From Candidatus Janibacter merdipullorum (lineage in GTDB: Bacteria > Actinomycetota > Actinomycetes > Actinomycetales > Dermatophilaceae), in contig DXAR01000176.1 in NCBI GenBank assembly GCA_019116945.1, positions 44,852-108,851 of the forward strand: a DNA stretch of 64,000 bases. The letters are read 5' to 3'. Below, one piece after another: positions 9,930 to 18,584 of the stretch; the first letter of the stretch is position 1, and each line of letters begins with the position of its first letter. Below the pieces are notes generated by a model. That model did not search any database and was not told where the DNA came from. It was given only the letters and a program-made list of their open reading frames with translations. The position numbers and the translations under genes are program-made.

Positions 9930-9976
9930 CGACGAAGGGTGTTCGCCCCCTGCTGAGGGGCGAACACCCTTCGTCG
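9930..9976 (-). terminator. Intrinsic terminator-like hairpin after APC permease
   Basis: Perfect 20-bp inverted repeat CGACGAAGGGTGTTCGCCCC-CTGCTGA-GGGGCGAACACCCTTCGTCG next to the permease stop. Confidence 0.85.
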
Positions 9977-9987
9977 CGCGGCCGGGA

Positions 9988-11436
9988 TCACTCGTGGTCG
10001 ATGTGCTCCGGGTCGCGGATGTAGGTCCGCTTGGCGAAGAGCGCGCGGTTGAGGAACCACGTGATGACCCAGAGGACGATGCCCAGCAGCAGGAGCGCGC
10101 CCGCGATCGGGTACTGGCCCTGCTGCTCCTCGCTGCGCGCCCACGGCCCGACGAGGAAGAGGCAGGTGACGACTCCGAGGATCGGCAGCACCGTCGGCGC
10201 GCGGAAGTGCTTGGTCGCGACGGTGTCCTTGCGCAGGACGAGGACCGCGACGTTGACCACGGCGAAGACGCACAGCAGGAGCAGCGACGTCGTGCCACCG
10301 AGCAGGGAGACGACATTGCTCTCGCTGTCGAGGACGACGTAGGTGATGAGGCCGAAGGAGATGAGCGTCGTGAAGATGATCGACACCCACGGCGTCTGAC
10401 GGCCCTTGTGCACAAGACCCAGCGGCGTCGGGAGGACCTCCTGCTTGGCCATGCCGTAGAGCAGGCGGCTGGCCATGAGCATGTTGATGAGGGCCGAGTT
10501 GGCGACGGCGAACATCCCGATGAAGGGGAAGATCGTGTCGAAGGGCAGGTCCGGCGCACCAGCGGCGACGACCTGGGTCAGCGCGGAGGGCCGGTCCGGG
10601 TCGGTGAGGTGACCGACCGGGACGAGGGCGACCGCGGTGACGGACACGAGGACGTAGATGACGCCGGTGATGCCGAGGCCCGTGAGCATGATCTTCGGGA
10701 AGTTCTTCGCCGGCTCGTGGGTCTCCTCGGCCATGTTCACCGAGTCCTCGAAGCCGACCATGGCGAAGAAGGCGAGCGAGGTCGCCATCGTCACCGCGAA
10801 GAAGGCGTTCTTGTCGCTCGCGCTCTCGAAGACCATGACGCGGGAGAAGTCCGCCTTGCCCTGGGTCACCGCGAAGAGACCGACGAAGATGATGAGGAGG
10901 AGACCGGACAGCTCGACGAGCGTGAGCACGACGTTCGCCTTGACGCTCTCCCCGACGCCGCGGAAGTTGATCGCCGCGATGACCGTCATGAAGAGGAGCG
11001 CGATGACGAGCAGCTGGACGGAGCCATTGGCCCAGTCGAGCTGCAGCCCGTCCCGGAGGAAGCCAGCGAAGGCGTTGGAGGCCGTCGACGCGGAGGTGAT
11101 GCCGGAGCACATCACCGCGAAGGCCACGAAGAAGGTGAGGAAGTGCAGGCCGAAGGCCTTGTGGATGAAGGTGGCCGCACCTCCCGCCTGGGGGTACTTC
11201 GTCACGAGCTCGAGGTAGGAGAAGGCCGTGATCGTCGCGACGGCGAAGGCCGCGAGGAAGGCGGCCCATGCCGCGCCCCCGACCTCGCCGGCGACCTCAC
11301 CGGTGAGGGCGTAGACACCGGTACCGAGGATGTCACCGACGATGAAGAGCAGCAGGAGCTTGGGCCCCATGACCCGCTTGAGCTCGGTGGGCTGTTCACC
11401 GGTGGCGACGGCGCGGTCCGAGGTGGCGTCGGACAT
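9988..11436 (-). CDS. APC family amino acid permease
   Basis: MGPKLLLLFIVGDILGTGVYALTGEVAGEVGGAAWAAFLAAFAVATITAFSYLELVTKYPQAGGAATF; ~12 TM helices. Confidence 0.9.
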   Translation of the reverse strand: MSDATSDRAVATGEQPTELKRVMGPKLLLLFIVGDILGTGVYALTGEVAGEVGGAAWAAFLAAFAVATITAFSYLELVTKYPQAGGAATFIHKAFGLHFLTFFVAFAVMCSGITSASTASNAFAGFLRDGLQLDWANGSVQLLVIALLFMTVIAAINFRGVGESVKANVVLTLVELSGLLLIIFVGLFAVTQGKADFSRVMVFESASDKNAFFAVTMATSLAFFAMVGFEDSVNMAEETHEPAKNFPKIMLTGLGITGVIYVLVSVTAVALVPVGHLTDPDRPSALTQVVAAGAPDLPFDTIFPFIGMFAVANSALINMLMASRLLYGMAKQEVLPTPLGLVHKGRQTPWVSIIFTTLISFGLITYVVLDSESNVVSLLGGTTSLLLLCVFAVVNVAVLVLRKDTVATKHFRAPTVLPILGVVTCLFLVGPWARSEEQQGQYPIAGALLLLGIVLWVITWFLNRALFAKRTYIRDPEHIDHE

Positions 11437-11566
11437 GGAACCTCCCTGGTCTGGGTGCACGAGGATGCGCACGGATCTGATTACCGTGACCCACGTCACG
11501 CCGACGCGCAACTACCCGGCACGCGACGCGCCGCAAGTCTTCACCAAATGTGACCCCAGTGGGGGC

Positions 11567-13699
11567 TCAGGCGTCGATGCGCTCCCGATCGAGCTGGTCC
11601 GCGGAGGAGACGATGAACTCCCTCCGCGGGTCGACGTCCTTGCCCATGAGCAGCTCGAAGACCTCCTCGGCGATCTCGAGATCCTCGGTCGTCACACGGC
11701 GCAGCAGCCGGTGGCGCGGGTCCATCGTCGTCTCGGCCAGCTGGTCGGCGTCCATCTCACCCAGGCCCTTGTAGCGCTGGATCGGCTGCTTGATGTTCTT
11801 GCCCTTGGCCTGGAGCGAGGCGAGCTTCTTGCGCATCTCCGCCTCGGAGTAGGTGTAGATGAGCTCGTTCTTCTTCGAGCCGGGGTTGACCACCTCGATG
11901 CGGTGCAGCGGCGGCACAGCGGCGAAGACCTTGCCCGCCTCGACGAGGGGACGCATGTAGCGGAAGAAGAGGGTGAGAAGCAGTGTGCGGATGTGGGCGC
12001 CGTCGACATCGGCGTCGGTCATGATGATGATCTTGCCGTAGCGCGCCGCGTCGAGGTCGAAGCTGCGCCCGGACCCGGCCCCGATGACCTGGATGATCGA
12101 GGCGCACTCGGCGTTCTTGAGCATGTCGCCCACGGCGGCCTTCTGCACGTTGAGGATCTTGCCGCGGATGGGCAGCAGCGCCTGGAACTCGCTGCTGCGG
12201 GCCTCCTTGGCGGTGCCCATGGCCGAGTCCCCCTCGACGATGAAGAGCTCGGTCGCCTCGACGTCGGTGCTGCGGCAGTCCCGCAGCTTCGGCGGGAGGG
12301 TGGACGTCTCGAGGGCGTTCTTGCGCCGCTGGGTCTCCTTGTGCAGCCGGGCGGAGATCCGCGACTTCATCTCCGCGACGACCTTCTCCAGGAGCTGGGT
12401 CGCCATCTGCTTCTCGCCGCGCTTGGGCGAGGTGAGGCGCGAGGTCAGCTCGGTCTCGACGACCTTGGTGACGATGGAGCGCACCGCGCTCGTGCCGAGC
12501 ACCTCCTTGGTCTGGCCCTCGAACTGCGGCTCGGCGAGGCGGACGGTGACGACAGCGGTGAGCCCGGCGAGGACGTCGTCCTTGTCGACCTTGTCGTTGC
12601 CCACCTTGAGCTTGCGGGCATTGGCCTCGAGCTGCTTGCGGAAGACCTTGAGGAGGGCCTGCTCGAAGCCGGCGACGTGGGTCCCGCCCTTCGGCGTCGC
12701 GATGATGTTGACGAAGGAGGAGACCTTCGCGTCGTAGCCGGTCCCCCAGCGCAGGGCGATGTCGACGCCGCACTCGCGCTCGACCTCGGTCGGGGTCATG
12801 TGCCCCTGGTCGTCGAGCACCGGCACGGTCTCGGTGAAGGTCCCGGTGCCCTCGAGGCGCCAGACATCGGTCACCGGCTGGTCGGGCGCGAGGAAGTCGA
12901 CGAACTCGCTGATGCCGCCGTCGTGGTGGAAGGTCTCCTCGATCGGCTCCTCCCCCCGCTCGTCGCGGACGACGAGGGTGAGGCCGGGCACGAGGAAGGA
13001 GGTCTGCCGCGCCCGGGCGGCGAGTGCCGCCAGGTCGATGCTCGCGTCCTTGAGGAAGATCTGCGGGTCGGCCCAGTAGCGTACCCGGGTTCCGGTGACG
13101 CCCCGCTTGGCCTTGCCGACGACCTCGAGCTCGCTCCCCTGGTCGTAGGCCGTGAACTCGTTGTCGGGGGACTTCTCCCCCTTCGCCCCCGCCACGTCGG
13201 AGAAGGTGCCCGGCTCACCGCGACGGAAGCTCATGGCGTAGGTCTTGCTCGCCCGGTCCACCTCGACGTCGAGGCGCGAGGAGAGGGCGTTGACGACGGA
13301 GGCGCCGACGCCGTGGAGGCCACCGGAGGCGGTGTAGGAGCCGCCGCCGAACTTCCCGCCCGCGTGGAGCTTGGTGTAGACGACCTCGACGCCCGTGAGG
13401 CCCGTCCGGGGCTCGATGTCGACGGGGATCCCGCGGCCGTTGTCACGCACCTCGACGGAGTCGTCGGCGTGGAGGACGATCTCGATCCGGTCGCCGTGGC
13501 CGCCGAGGGCCTCGTCGACGGCGTTGTCGATGATCTCCCACATGCAGTGCATGAGGCCGCGCTGGTCCGTCGAGCCGATGTACATGCCCGGTCGCTTGCG
13601 GACCGCCTCGAGCCCCTCGAGCACCTGCAGGTGGTGGGCGGAGTAGTCCTGGACGGACTTGGTGCTGGCGGTCTTCTTCGCGGTGGCTGCCGGAGGCAC
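11567..13699 (-). CDS. parE: DNA topoisomerase IV / gyrase subunit B
   Basis: HHLQVLEGLEAVRKRPGMYIGSTDQRGLMHCMWEIIDNAVDEALGG...GLHGVGASVVNALS...EGDSAMGTAKEARSSEFQALLPIRGKILNV...MTDADVDGAHIRTLLLT; GTG start. Confidence 0.9.
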   Translation of the reverse strand: MPPAATAKKTASTKSVQDYSAHHLQVLEGLEAVRKRPGMYIGSTDQRGLMHCMWEIIDNAVDEALGGHGDRIEIVLHADDSVEVRDNGRGIPVDIEPRTGLTGVEVVYTKLHAGGKFGGGSYTASGGLHGVGASVVNALSSRLDVEVDRASKTYAMSFRRGEPGTFSDVAGAKGEKSPDNEFTAYDQGSELEVVGKAKRGVTGTRVRYWADPQIFLKDASIDLAALAARARQTSFLVPGLTLVVRDERGEEPIEETFHHDGGISEFVDFLAPDQPVTDVWRLEGTGTFTETVPVLDDQGHMTPTEVERECGVDIALRWGTGYDAKVSSFVNIIATPKGGTHVAGFEQALLKVFRKQLEANARKLKVGNDKVDKDDVLAGLTAVVTVRLAEPQFEGQTKEVLGTSAVRSIVTKVVETELTSRLTSPKRGEKQMATQLLEKVVAEMKSRISARLHKETQRRKNALETSTLPPKLRDCRSTDVEATELFIVEGDSAMGTAKEARSSEFQALLPIRGKILNVQKAAVGDMLKNAECASIIQVIGAGSGRSFDLDAARYGKIIIMTDADVDGAHIRTLLLTLFFRYMRPLVEAGKVFAAVPPLHRIEVVNPGSKKNELIYTYSEAEMRKKLASLQAKGKNIKQPIQRYKGLGEMDADQLAETTMDPRHRLLRRVTTEDLEIAEEVFELLMGKDVDPRREFIVSSADQLDRERIDA

Positions 13700-13904
13700 G
13701 AGGTGGGCCGGTCCTTGTCGTCGGGGTGGGTGGCTCCTCGCAGGGTAGTCCGCTCCCCCTGAGGGACCGTGGAGGTCCTCGGTGGTGTCGCGGGACGTGG
13801 GTTGCGTCACGCCACGCTGGACGGGTGCTGTCCGGGAAGGCTTTTGCGTGTTTGACTGTTGTCCCAGACGTCCACGGCAACACGCAGGAGAATCGAGGCA
13901 ACAC

Positions 13905-14129
13905 GTGAACGCGACTCTGGCCAGCCCCCTGACCGCAGCCGACCGCTGCGACCGCTGCGGCGCCAGGGCATACATCCGCGCCCGGCTCCACGCCGGCGGA
14001 GAGCTGCTCTTCTGCGCCCACCACGGGCGTGAGCACATCCCGGCACTGAAGGACCTCGCGGAGATCGAGGACGAGTCCGCTCGCCTCGACGAGTCGACCC
14101 CGGCCTCGGCGCCGGTCGACGAGCGCTGA
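13905..14129 (+). CDS. DUF7455-like small zinc-ribbon protein
   Basis: VNATLASPLTAADRCDRCGARAYIRARLHAGGELLFCAHHGREHIPALK; CxxC...CxxH; typical position next to a topoisomerase B gene. Confidence 0.8.
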   Translation: MNATLASPLTAADRCDRCGARAYIRARLHAGGELLFCAHHGREHIPALKDLAEIEDESARLDESTPASAPVDER

Positions 14130-14148
14130 CCGGACCCCTCGTCCGCTC

Positions 14149-14664
14149 GTGCTGACTCTGGCGACGGAGGTCGCCCCCGATCCCACGGGTGTCACCCTGT
14201 GGCTCGGCATCGCGATCTTCGTCGTCGGTGTCCTCGGCATCGTCCTCCCGGTCCTGCCGGGGCTGCTCTTCTGTGTCGGCGCAGTCCTGCTCTGGGCCAT
14301 CGGCACGGGCGGTCAGACCGCGTGGATCACCTTCGGGGTCGTCCTCGCCCTCTACGCCATCGGGGTGACCCTCCAGCTGCTCATCCCGGGACGTCGGATG
14401 AAGCGCGAGGGTGTCGGCGGCCTGACCCTGCTGCTCGGCGTCGTCGGAGCGATCATCGGGTTCTTCGTCATCCCGGTCGTCGGCCTGCCGGTCGGCTTCG
14501 TCCTCGGGATCTTCGCGGCGGAGTACGGCCGTTTCCGCGAGCTCGACCGCGCCTGGTCGGCGACGAAGTCAGCCCTGCGCGGGGTCCTGCACAGCATGGG
14601 GATCGAGCTCGTGACCGCGCTGCTCATCGCCGTCACGTGGACGGTCGGGGTCCTCGCGCACTGA
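14149..14664 (+). CDS. DUF456 domain membrane protein
   Basis: GIAIFVVGVLGIVLPVLPGLLFCVGAVLLWAIG...GAIIGFFVIPVVGLPVGFVLGIFAAEY; GTG start. Confidence 0.85.
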   Translation: MLTLATEVAPDPTGVTLWLGIAIFVVGVLGIVLPVLPGLLFCVGAVLLWAIGTGGQTAWITFGVVLALYAIGVTLQLLIPGRRMKREGVGGLTLLLGVVGAIIGFFVIPVVGLPVGFVLGIFAAEYGRFRELDRAWSATKSALRGVLHSMGIELVTALLIAVTWTVGVLAH

Positions 14665-14684
14665 CGGCGGAACCGGACCGCGGT

Positions 14685-15143
14685 CTACCAGCCCTGGCCC
14701 TCGCGCCGGCGCTCCTCCCAGCGCTGCTCCATCCGCTCCATGAAGCTGCCCTGCTTGGGCGTCTTGCTCGTCCTGGGGGTGGAACCGCGGCCGGGCAGCC
14801 CGCCCTTGCGCTTGGCGGTGGGCTTCTTCACGGAGCCGTCGTCGGTGACGACGCCGAGGCCCTTCGGCGCGGTGGAGCTCGCTCGGCCGGGAGTGAGCGC
14901 CAGGGCGACGGCCGCGACGATGAGCACGAAGCCAGCCACCCCGATCCATACCGAGGTGTTGATGCCGAGGACGACGATGCCGAGTCCGGCCAGCGCACCG
15001 ATGATGCCGACGGCGACCCGCCGACGGTCGGTGCCGGGAGCCCCCTTCGCTCCGTTCATCTGTGACGCGAAGCGAGGATCCTCGGCCCGGATGGCCTCTT
15101 CCATCTCCTCGAGCATCTGCCGCTCACGCTCTGACAGCGCCAC
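14685..15143 (-). CDS. DUF3040 domain membrane protein
   Basis: MALSERERQMLEEMEEAIRAEDPRFASQM... followed by two TM segments. Confidence 0.88.
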   Translation of the reverse strand: MALSERERQMLEEMEEAIRAEDPRFASQMNGAKGAPGTDRRRVAVGIIGALAGLGIVVLGINTSVWIGVAGFVLIVAAVALALTPGRASSTAPKGLGVVTDDGSVKKPTAKRKGGLPGRGSTPRTSKTPKQGSFMERMEQRWEERRREGQGW

Positions 15144-15256
15144 GGTGACCTCCCTACGCCTTCATCTCGGACGGGCTAGCCCGCGTCTTCACCGCGGTCG
15201 CGCCGCCGTGTGGTTCTCATTCTAGGTCGCTCGCCGGGCTTGCGGTAGGCCGACCC

Positions 15257-16498
15257 TCAGGGACCCCTCCGGCGATCCTCGCGCTCGCCGAGGAGGCTCG
15301 CGGGCCGGACGCTCCCCGCCCCGAAGCGCGCACTGGCGCGGTCGATCGCCCGATCCGCGTCCCGCCACCCGTGCTCGGGCTCGTCGAGCGCCACCTGCAC
15401 GGGAGTCGACGCCGCCTCGCTCAGCTGCTCGACCCGCACGCCGACGAGCCGGACGCGGGCCCGCTGCAGCCCCAGGGCGTCGTAGAGCTCACGCGCCTGC
15501 GCGGCGATCTCCCGGGAGACATCCGTCGGGTCGCGAAGGGAGCGTGACCGGCTGATCGTCGTGAAGTCGGCGAAGCGCACCTTGATGCTCACGGTGCGGC
15601 CGACGAGCCCGGCGGCGCGCAGCCGGGAGGCGACCTTGTCGCTGAGGCCGAGCAGGGTCCGGTGCACGACCTCCGGGTCGTCGACGTCGTGGCCGTAGGT
15701 GCGCTCGTTGCCGATGCTGCGCTCGCGGCGGACCGGCTCGACCGACCGCGGGTCCCGCCCCCAGGCGAGGTCGTGCAGGTGCGCGCCGGTGGCCTCACCG
15801 AGGCCACGGACGAGGGTCTCGCGCGGGGTGTGGGCGATGTCCGCGACGGTCTTGAGGCCCAGCCGCGCCAGGGCCTCCTCGGTCCGGTCCCCCACGCCCC
15901 ACAGCGCCGCGACGGGCAGCTGCTGGACGAAGGTGACGACCTCGGCCGCCGGGATGACGAGGAGACCGTCGGGCTTGGCCAGGCCGGAGGCGAGCTTGGC
16001 CACGAACTTCGAGCTGGCGACACCCACGGAGCAGGTGATGCCCTGCTCGTCGACGACCCGGTCACGGATCTGCTGCGCGATCGTCGCCGGGGAACCCATG
16101 AGTCGGACCGCGCCGGCGACGTCGAGGAAGGCCTCGTCGGTGCTCAGCGGCTCGACGAAGGGGGTGATGTCGGCGAAGGTCGCCATGACCGCCGAGGAGA
16201 TGCGGGAGTAGAGCTCGTGGTCGGGCGCGAGGACGGTGGCCTGCGGGCACAGGCGTCGGGCCCTGCCCATGGGCATGGCGGAGGTGACTCCGAAGGCGCG
16301 CGCCTCGTAGGTCGCGGAGAGGACGACGCCGCGGTTGCCGCCGCCGATGATGACGGGCGTCCCCTTGAGCTCCGGTCGGGCCAGCAGGGAGGCATGGGCG
16401 AAGAAGGCGTCCATGTCGACGTGCAGGATCGTGCACCCGGTGTCGTCCGGAGGCCCGTGACCGGCCCGCGGCGGGGGCCGGAACTGACGCCGGCTCAT
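15257..16498 (-). CDS. dinB: DNA polymerase IV
   Basis: ILHVDMDAFFAHASLLARPELKGTPVIIGGG...FVEPLSTDEAFLDVAG...GVASSKFVAKLASGLAKPDGLLVI; Y-family polymerase. Confidence 0.9.
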   Translation of the reverse strand: MSRRQFRPPPRAGHGPPDDTGCTILHVDMDAFFAHASLLARPELKGTPVIIGGGNRGVVLSATYEARAFGVTSAMPMGRARRLCPQATVLAPDHELYSRISSAVMATFADITPFVEPLSTDEAFLDVAGAVRLMGSPATIAQQIRDRVVDEQGITCSVGVASSKFVAKLASGLAKPDGLLVIPAAEVVTFVQQLPVAALWGVGDRTEEALARLGLKTVADIAHTPRETLVRGLGEATGAHLHDLAWGRDPRSVEPVRRERSIGNERTYGHDVDDPEVVHRTLLGLSDKVASRLRAAGLVGRTVSIKVRFADFTTISRSRSLRDPTDVSREIAAQARELYDALGLQRARVRLVGVRVEQLSEAASTPVQVALDEPEHGWRDADRAIDRASARFGAGSVRPASLLGEREDRRRGP

Positions 16499-16508
16499 CT
16501 CGACCCGG

Positions 16509-17288
16509 TCAGTCGCGGCGGGCGACGAGGTGTACCGCGGCACCGAGCGCGGAGAGGCCGATGCGGCCGTCGTCGGCCGCGGCGAGCTCCTCGAGCTCCA
16601 GGAGGGCCTGCCGGTCGGCCTCGGCGTCGACGTACTCGTGCGGGACGAGGTCGCTGAAGATCCGCACCCCTCGGGCATCGAGGGTGGTGAAGCCGGTGCG
16701 GGTGAGCATCTCGGCGAGGTCGCCGCGGTCGAAGCGCCGGGGCACCGGGTCCTCCTCGCCCCACCGGCCGTCCGCGCTCGTCAGCGCGGTCTTGGCCTGG
16801 TCGAAGCGTCCCGCGAGGGTCCGGGCGAGGACCGCGGCGATGCGCTGGGCCGTGACGAGCGAGAGGTTGCCGCCCGGGGCGAGGACGTCGGCGACGAGGG
16901 TGAGGGTGTGCTCCGGGTCCTCGACGTACTCGAGGACGCCGTGGCAGCAGAGGAGGTCGATCGACCCGGGGGTGATCGTCGTGGCGAGGCTGTCCGCGTC
17001 GCCCTGGACCGCGGTGACCCGGTCGGCGGCGCTGGACTCCTCGGCCCGACGGGCCAAGGAGGCGAGGGCGTCGGCGTTGGGGTCGACGACGATGACGGAG
17101 TGGCCCTGCTCGGCGAGCGCGACGGCCAGACCGCCGGTGCCACCCCCGAGGTCGAGGACGCGAAGGGGGCGAGCGAGCTCACCGCGGCGGGACTCGCTGA
17201 GCTCGTGGAGCTGGGCCCAGACCGCAGCGGTGCGCACATTGCCCTCGACGCTGCTGGCATCGCGGCGCCATGGTCGCTCGTCTGTCAC
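16509..17288 (-). CDS. Class I SAM-dependent methyltransferase
   Basis: PLRVLDLGGGTGGLAVALAEQGHSVIVVDPNADALASLARRA...VTAVQGDADSL. Confidence 0.88.
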   Translation of the reverse strand: MTDERPWRRDASSVEGNVRTAAVWAQLHELSESRRGELARPLRVLDLGGGTGGLAVALAEQGHSVIVVDPNADALASLARRAEESSAADRVTAVQGDADSLATTITPGSIDLLCCHGVLEYVEDPEHTLTLVADVLAPGGNLSLVTAQRIAAVLARTLAGRFDQAKTALTSADGRWGEEDPVPRRFDRGDLAEMLTRTGFTTLDARGVRIFSDLVPHEYVDAEADRQALLELEELAAADDGRIGLSALGAAVHLVARRD

Positions 17289-17329
17289 GTCTCGCTCCTG
17301 GTGGGTCGTGTGCCGAACACCCCCCAACC

Positions 17330-17707
17330 CTAGTCGCCACCTCCGACACGCTCCCCCACCTCCACCTCGACCGGGCCGCCACCGATCCCGATCTCGTTGC
17401 CGTCCGGGTCACGGCAGGTCGCCTTGCGCACGCCGTTGTCGTAGGTCTCCCGGGCGACGGGGTGGACACCTCGCCCGGCCGCGGCACCCAAGAAGGCATC
17501 GAGGTCGCCGACGAAGAGGGTGACCAGCGAGTGACCCGCGTGACCGGGCGCCAGGACCGCGTACACGTGACCGTGCTCGGCGAGCGTCCACACCCGTTCG
17601 GTGTCGTTGGGGTCGAAGGACTCGACATCGCCGAGCAGGCGCTCGAACCAGTCGATGGCACGGGGCAGGTCGCTCACGGCGACCCCCGCGAAGAGATCGA
17701 CATCCAT
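17330..17707 (-). CDS. VOC family (glyoxalase-like) protein
   Basis: MDVDLFAGVAVSDLPRAIDWFERLLGDVESF...ATCRDPDGNEIGIGG. Confidence 0.85.
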   Translation of the reverse strand: MDVDLFAGVAVSDLPRAIDWFERLLGDVESFDPNDTERVWTLAEHGHVYAVLAPGHAGHSLVTLFVGDLDAFLGAAAGRGVHPVARETYDNGVRKATCRDPDGNEIGIGGGPVEVEVGERVGGGD

Positions 17708-17744
17708 GGTTCTCCTCGGTCGCTGGGAAGTCAACTGTCGGCCG

Positions 17745-18494
17745 TCACGCCGTGGGGTCGGGTCCGTCGCCGCCGATCCGCACCGCGAGGCCGTCGAGGA
17801 GCAGCTCGAGCCCCTGCGTGAAGTCATGATCCGCCGTCTCAGGCGCCTCACCCAGCGCGGGCGAGCGGAGCGTCGCCGCGGTGCGCGGGAAGCGCTCCGG
17901 GTCGACGACCTGGAGCAAGGCCTCGCCGTAGGCACGCTCGCTCGCGGACTGCCCCTGGCCGGGCTCGCGGCCCTGCTCGAGCTCCTGCCGAAGGAGGGCG
18001 GACTGGCGGACGAAGCCACTGAGGGTCGTCAGGGCCATGAGCTGGTCACCCCAGTCCAGGTCCGTCGGCGAGAGCGCCTCGAAGCCCTGCTCCAGCCAGG
18101 CGATCTGGTGCGGCCCCGACGGCGCCCGGTAGACGGGGACACGAGGAAGCCACGGGCGCTCCTGGTAGAGCGACCACAGGTCGACGGCCCACTGCCGCAG
18201 GCCTTCCCGCCACCCGGAGTCGCTGACGGTTCTCGACGGTGGCTCGGTCGCTGCGTCCACCATGAGCATGAGCAGCTCGTGCTTGGAGCCGACGTGGCGA
18301 TAGAGGGACATGGCGGTCACCCCCAGCTCGTCGGCGACCTTGGGCAGCGTCGCGGCCTCCAGCCCACCCGCATCGGCGAGCCGGACGGCGGTGCCCACCA
18401 CCGTCTCGACGTCGAGGGTCGACCGGCGCCCCCGTCGGTGCTGCGGTTCCGGCAGACGCCACAGACGTCGGAAGAAGTCGGGGACGTCGCTCAT
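17745..18494 (-). CDS. TetR/AcrR family transcriptional regulator
   Basis: HTH region VGTAVRLADAGGLEAATLPKVADELGVTAMSLYRHVGSKHELLMLMVDA. Confidence 0.9.
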   Translation of the reverse strand: MSDVPDFFRRLWRLPEPQHRRGRRSTLDVETVVGTAVRLADAGGLEAATLPKVADELGVTAMSLYRHVGSKHELLMLMVDAATEPPSRTVSDSGWREGLRQWAVDLWSLYQERPWLPRVPVYRAPSGPHQIAWLEQGFEALSPTDLDWGDQLMALTTLSGFVRQSALLRQELEQGREPGQGQSASERAYGEALLQVVDPERFPRTAATLRSPALGEAPETADHDFTQGLELLLDGLAVRIGGDGPDPTA

Positions 18495-18545
18495 GCAGTC
18501 GATCCTCGGGGGGTCATGATCGGCAGCCTACCGACAATAAACTTC

Positions 18546-18566
18546 AAACTTTACGACTTATAGTTT
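18546..18566. promoter_or_regulatory. Candidate TetR operator (imperfect palindrome) in the TetR/DUF418 divergent region
   Basis: AAACTTTACGACTTATAGTTT fits AAACTNTA-N5-TANAGTTT dyad in an AT-rich island; TATTCT -10-like hexamer at 18573-18578. Confidence 0.55.
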
Positions 18567-18584
18567 AAACCCTATTCTTTTGGC

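Noticed and set aside
11330-13762. 810-aa plus-strand ORF opposite parE
   Set aside because: Shadow ORF; parE on the minus strand has unmistakable homology.
15172-15183. CGGGCTAGCCCG palindrome upstream of the DUF3040 gene
   Set aside because: 12-bp GC-rich palindrome is not unexpected at this GC content; no further support.
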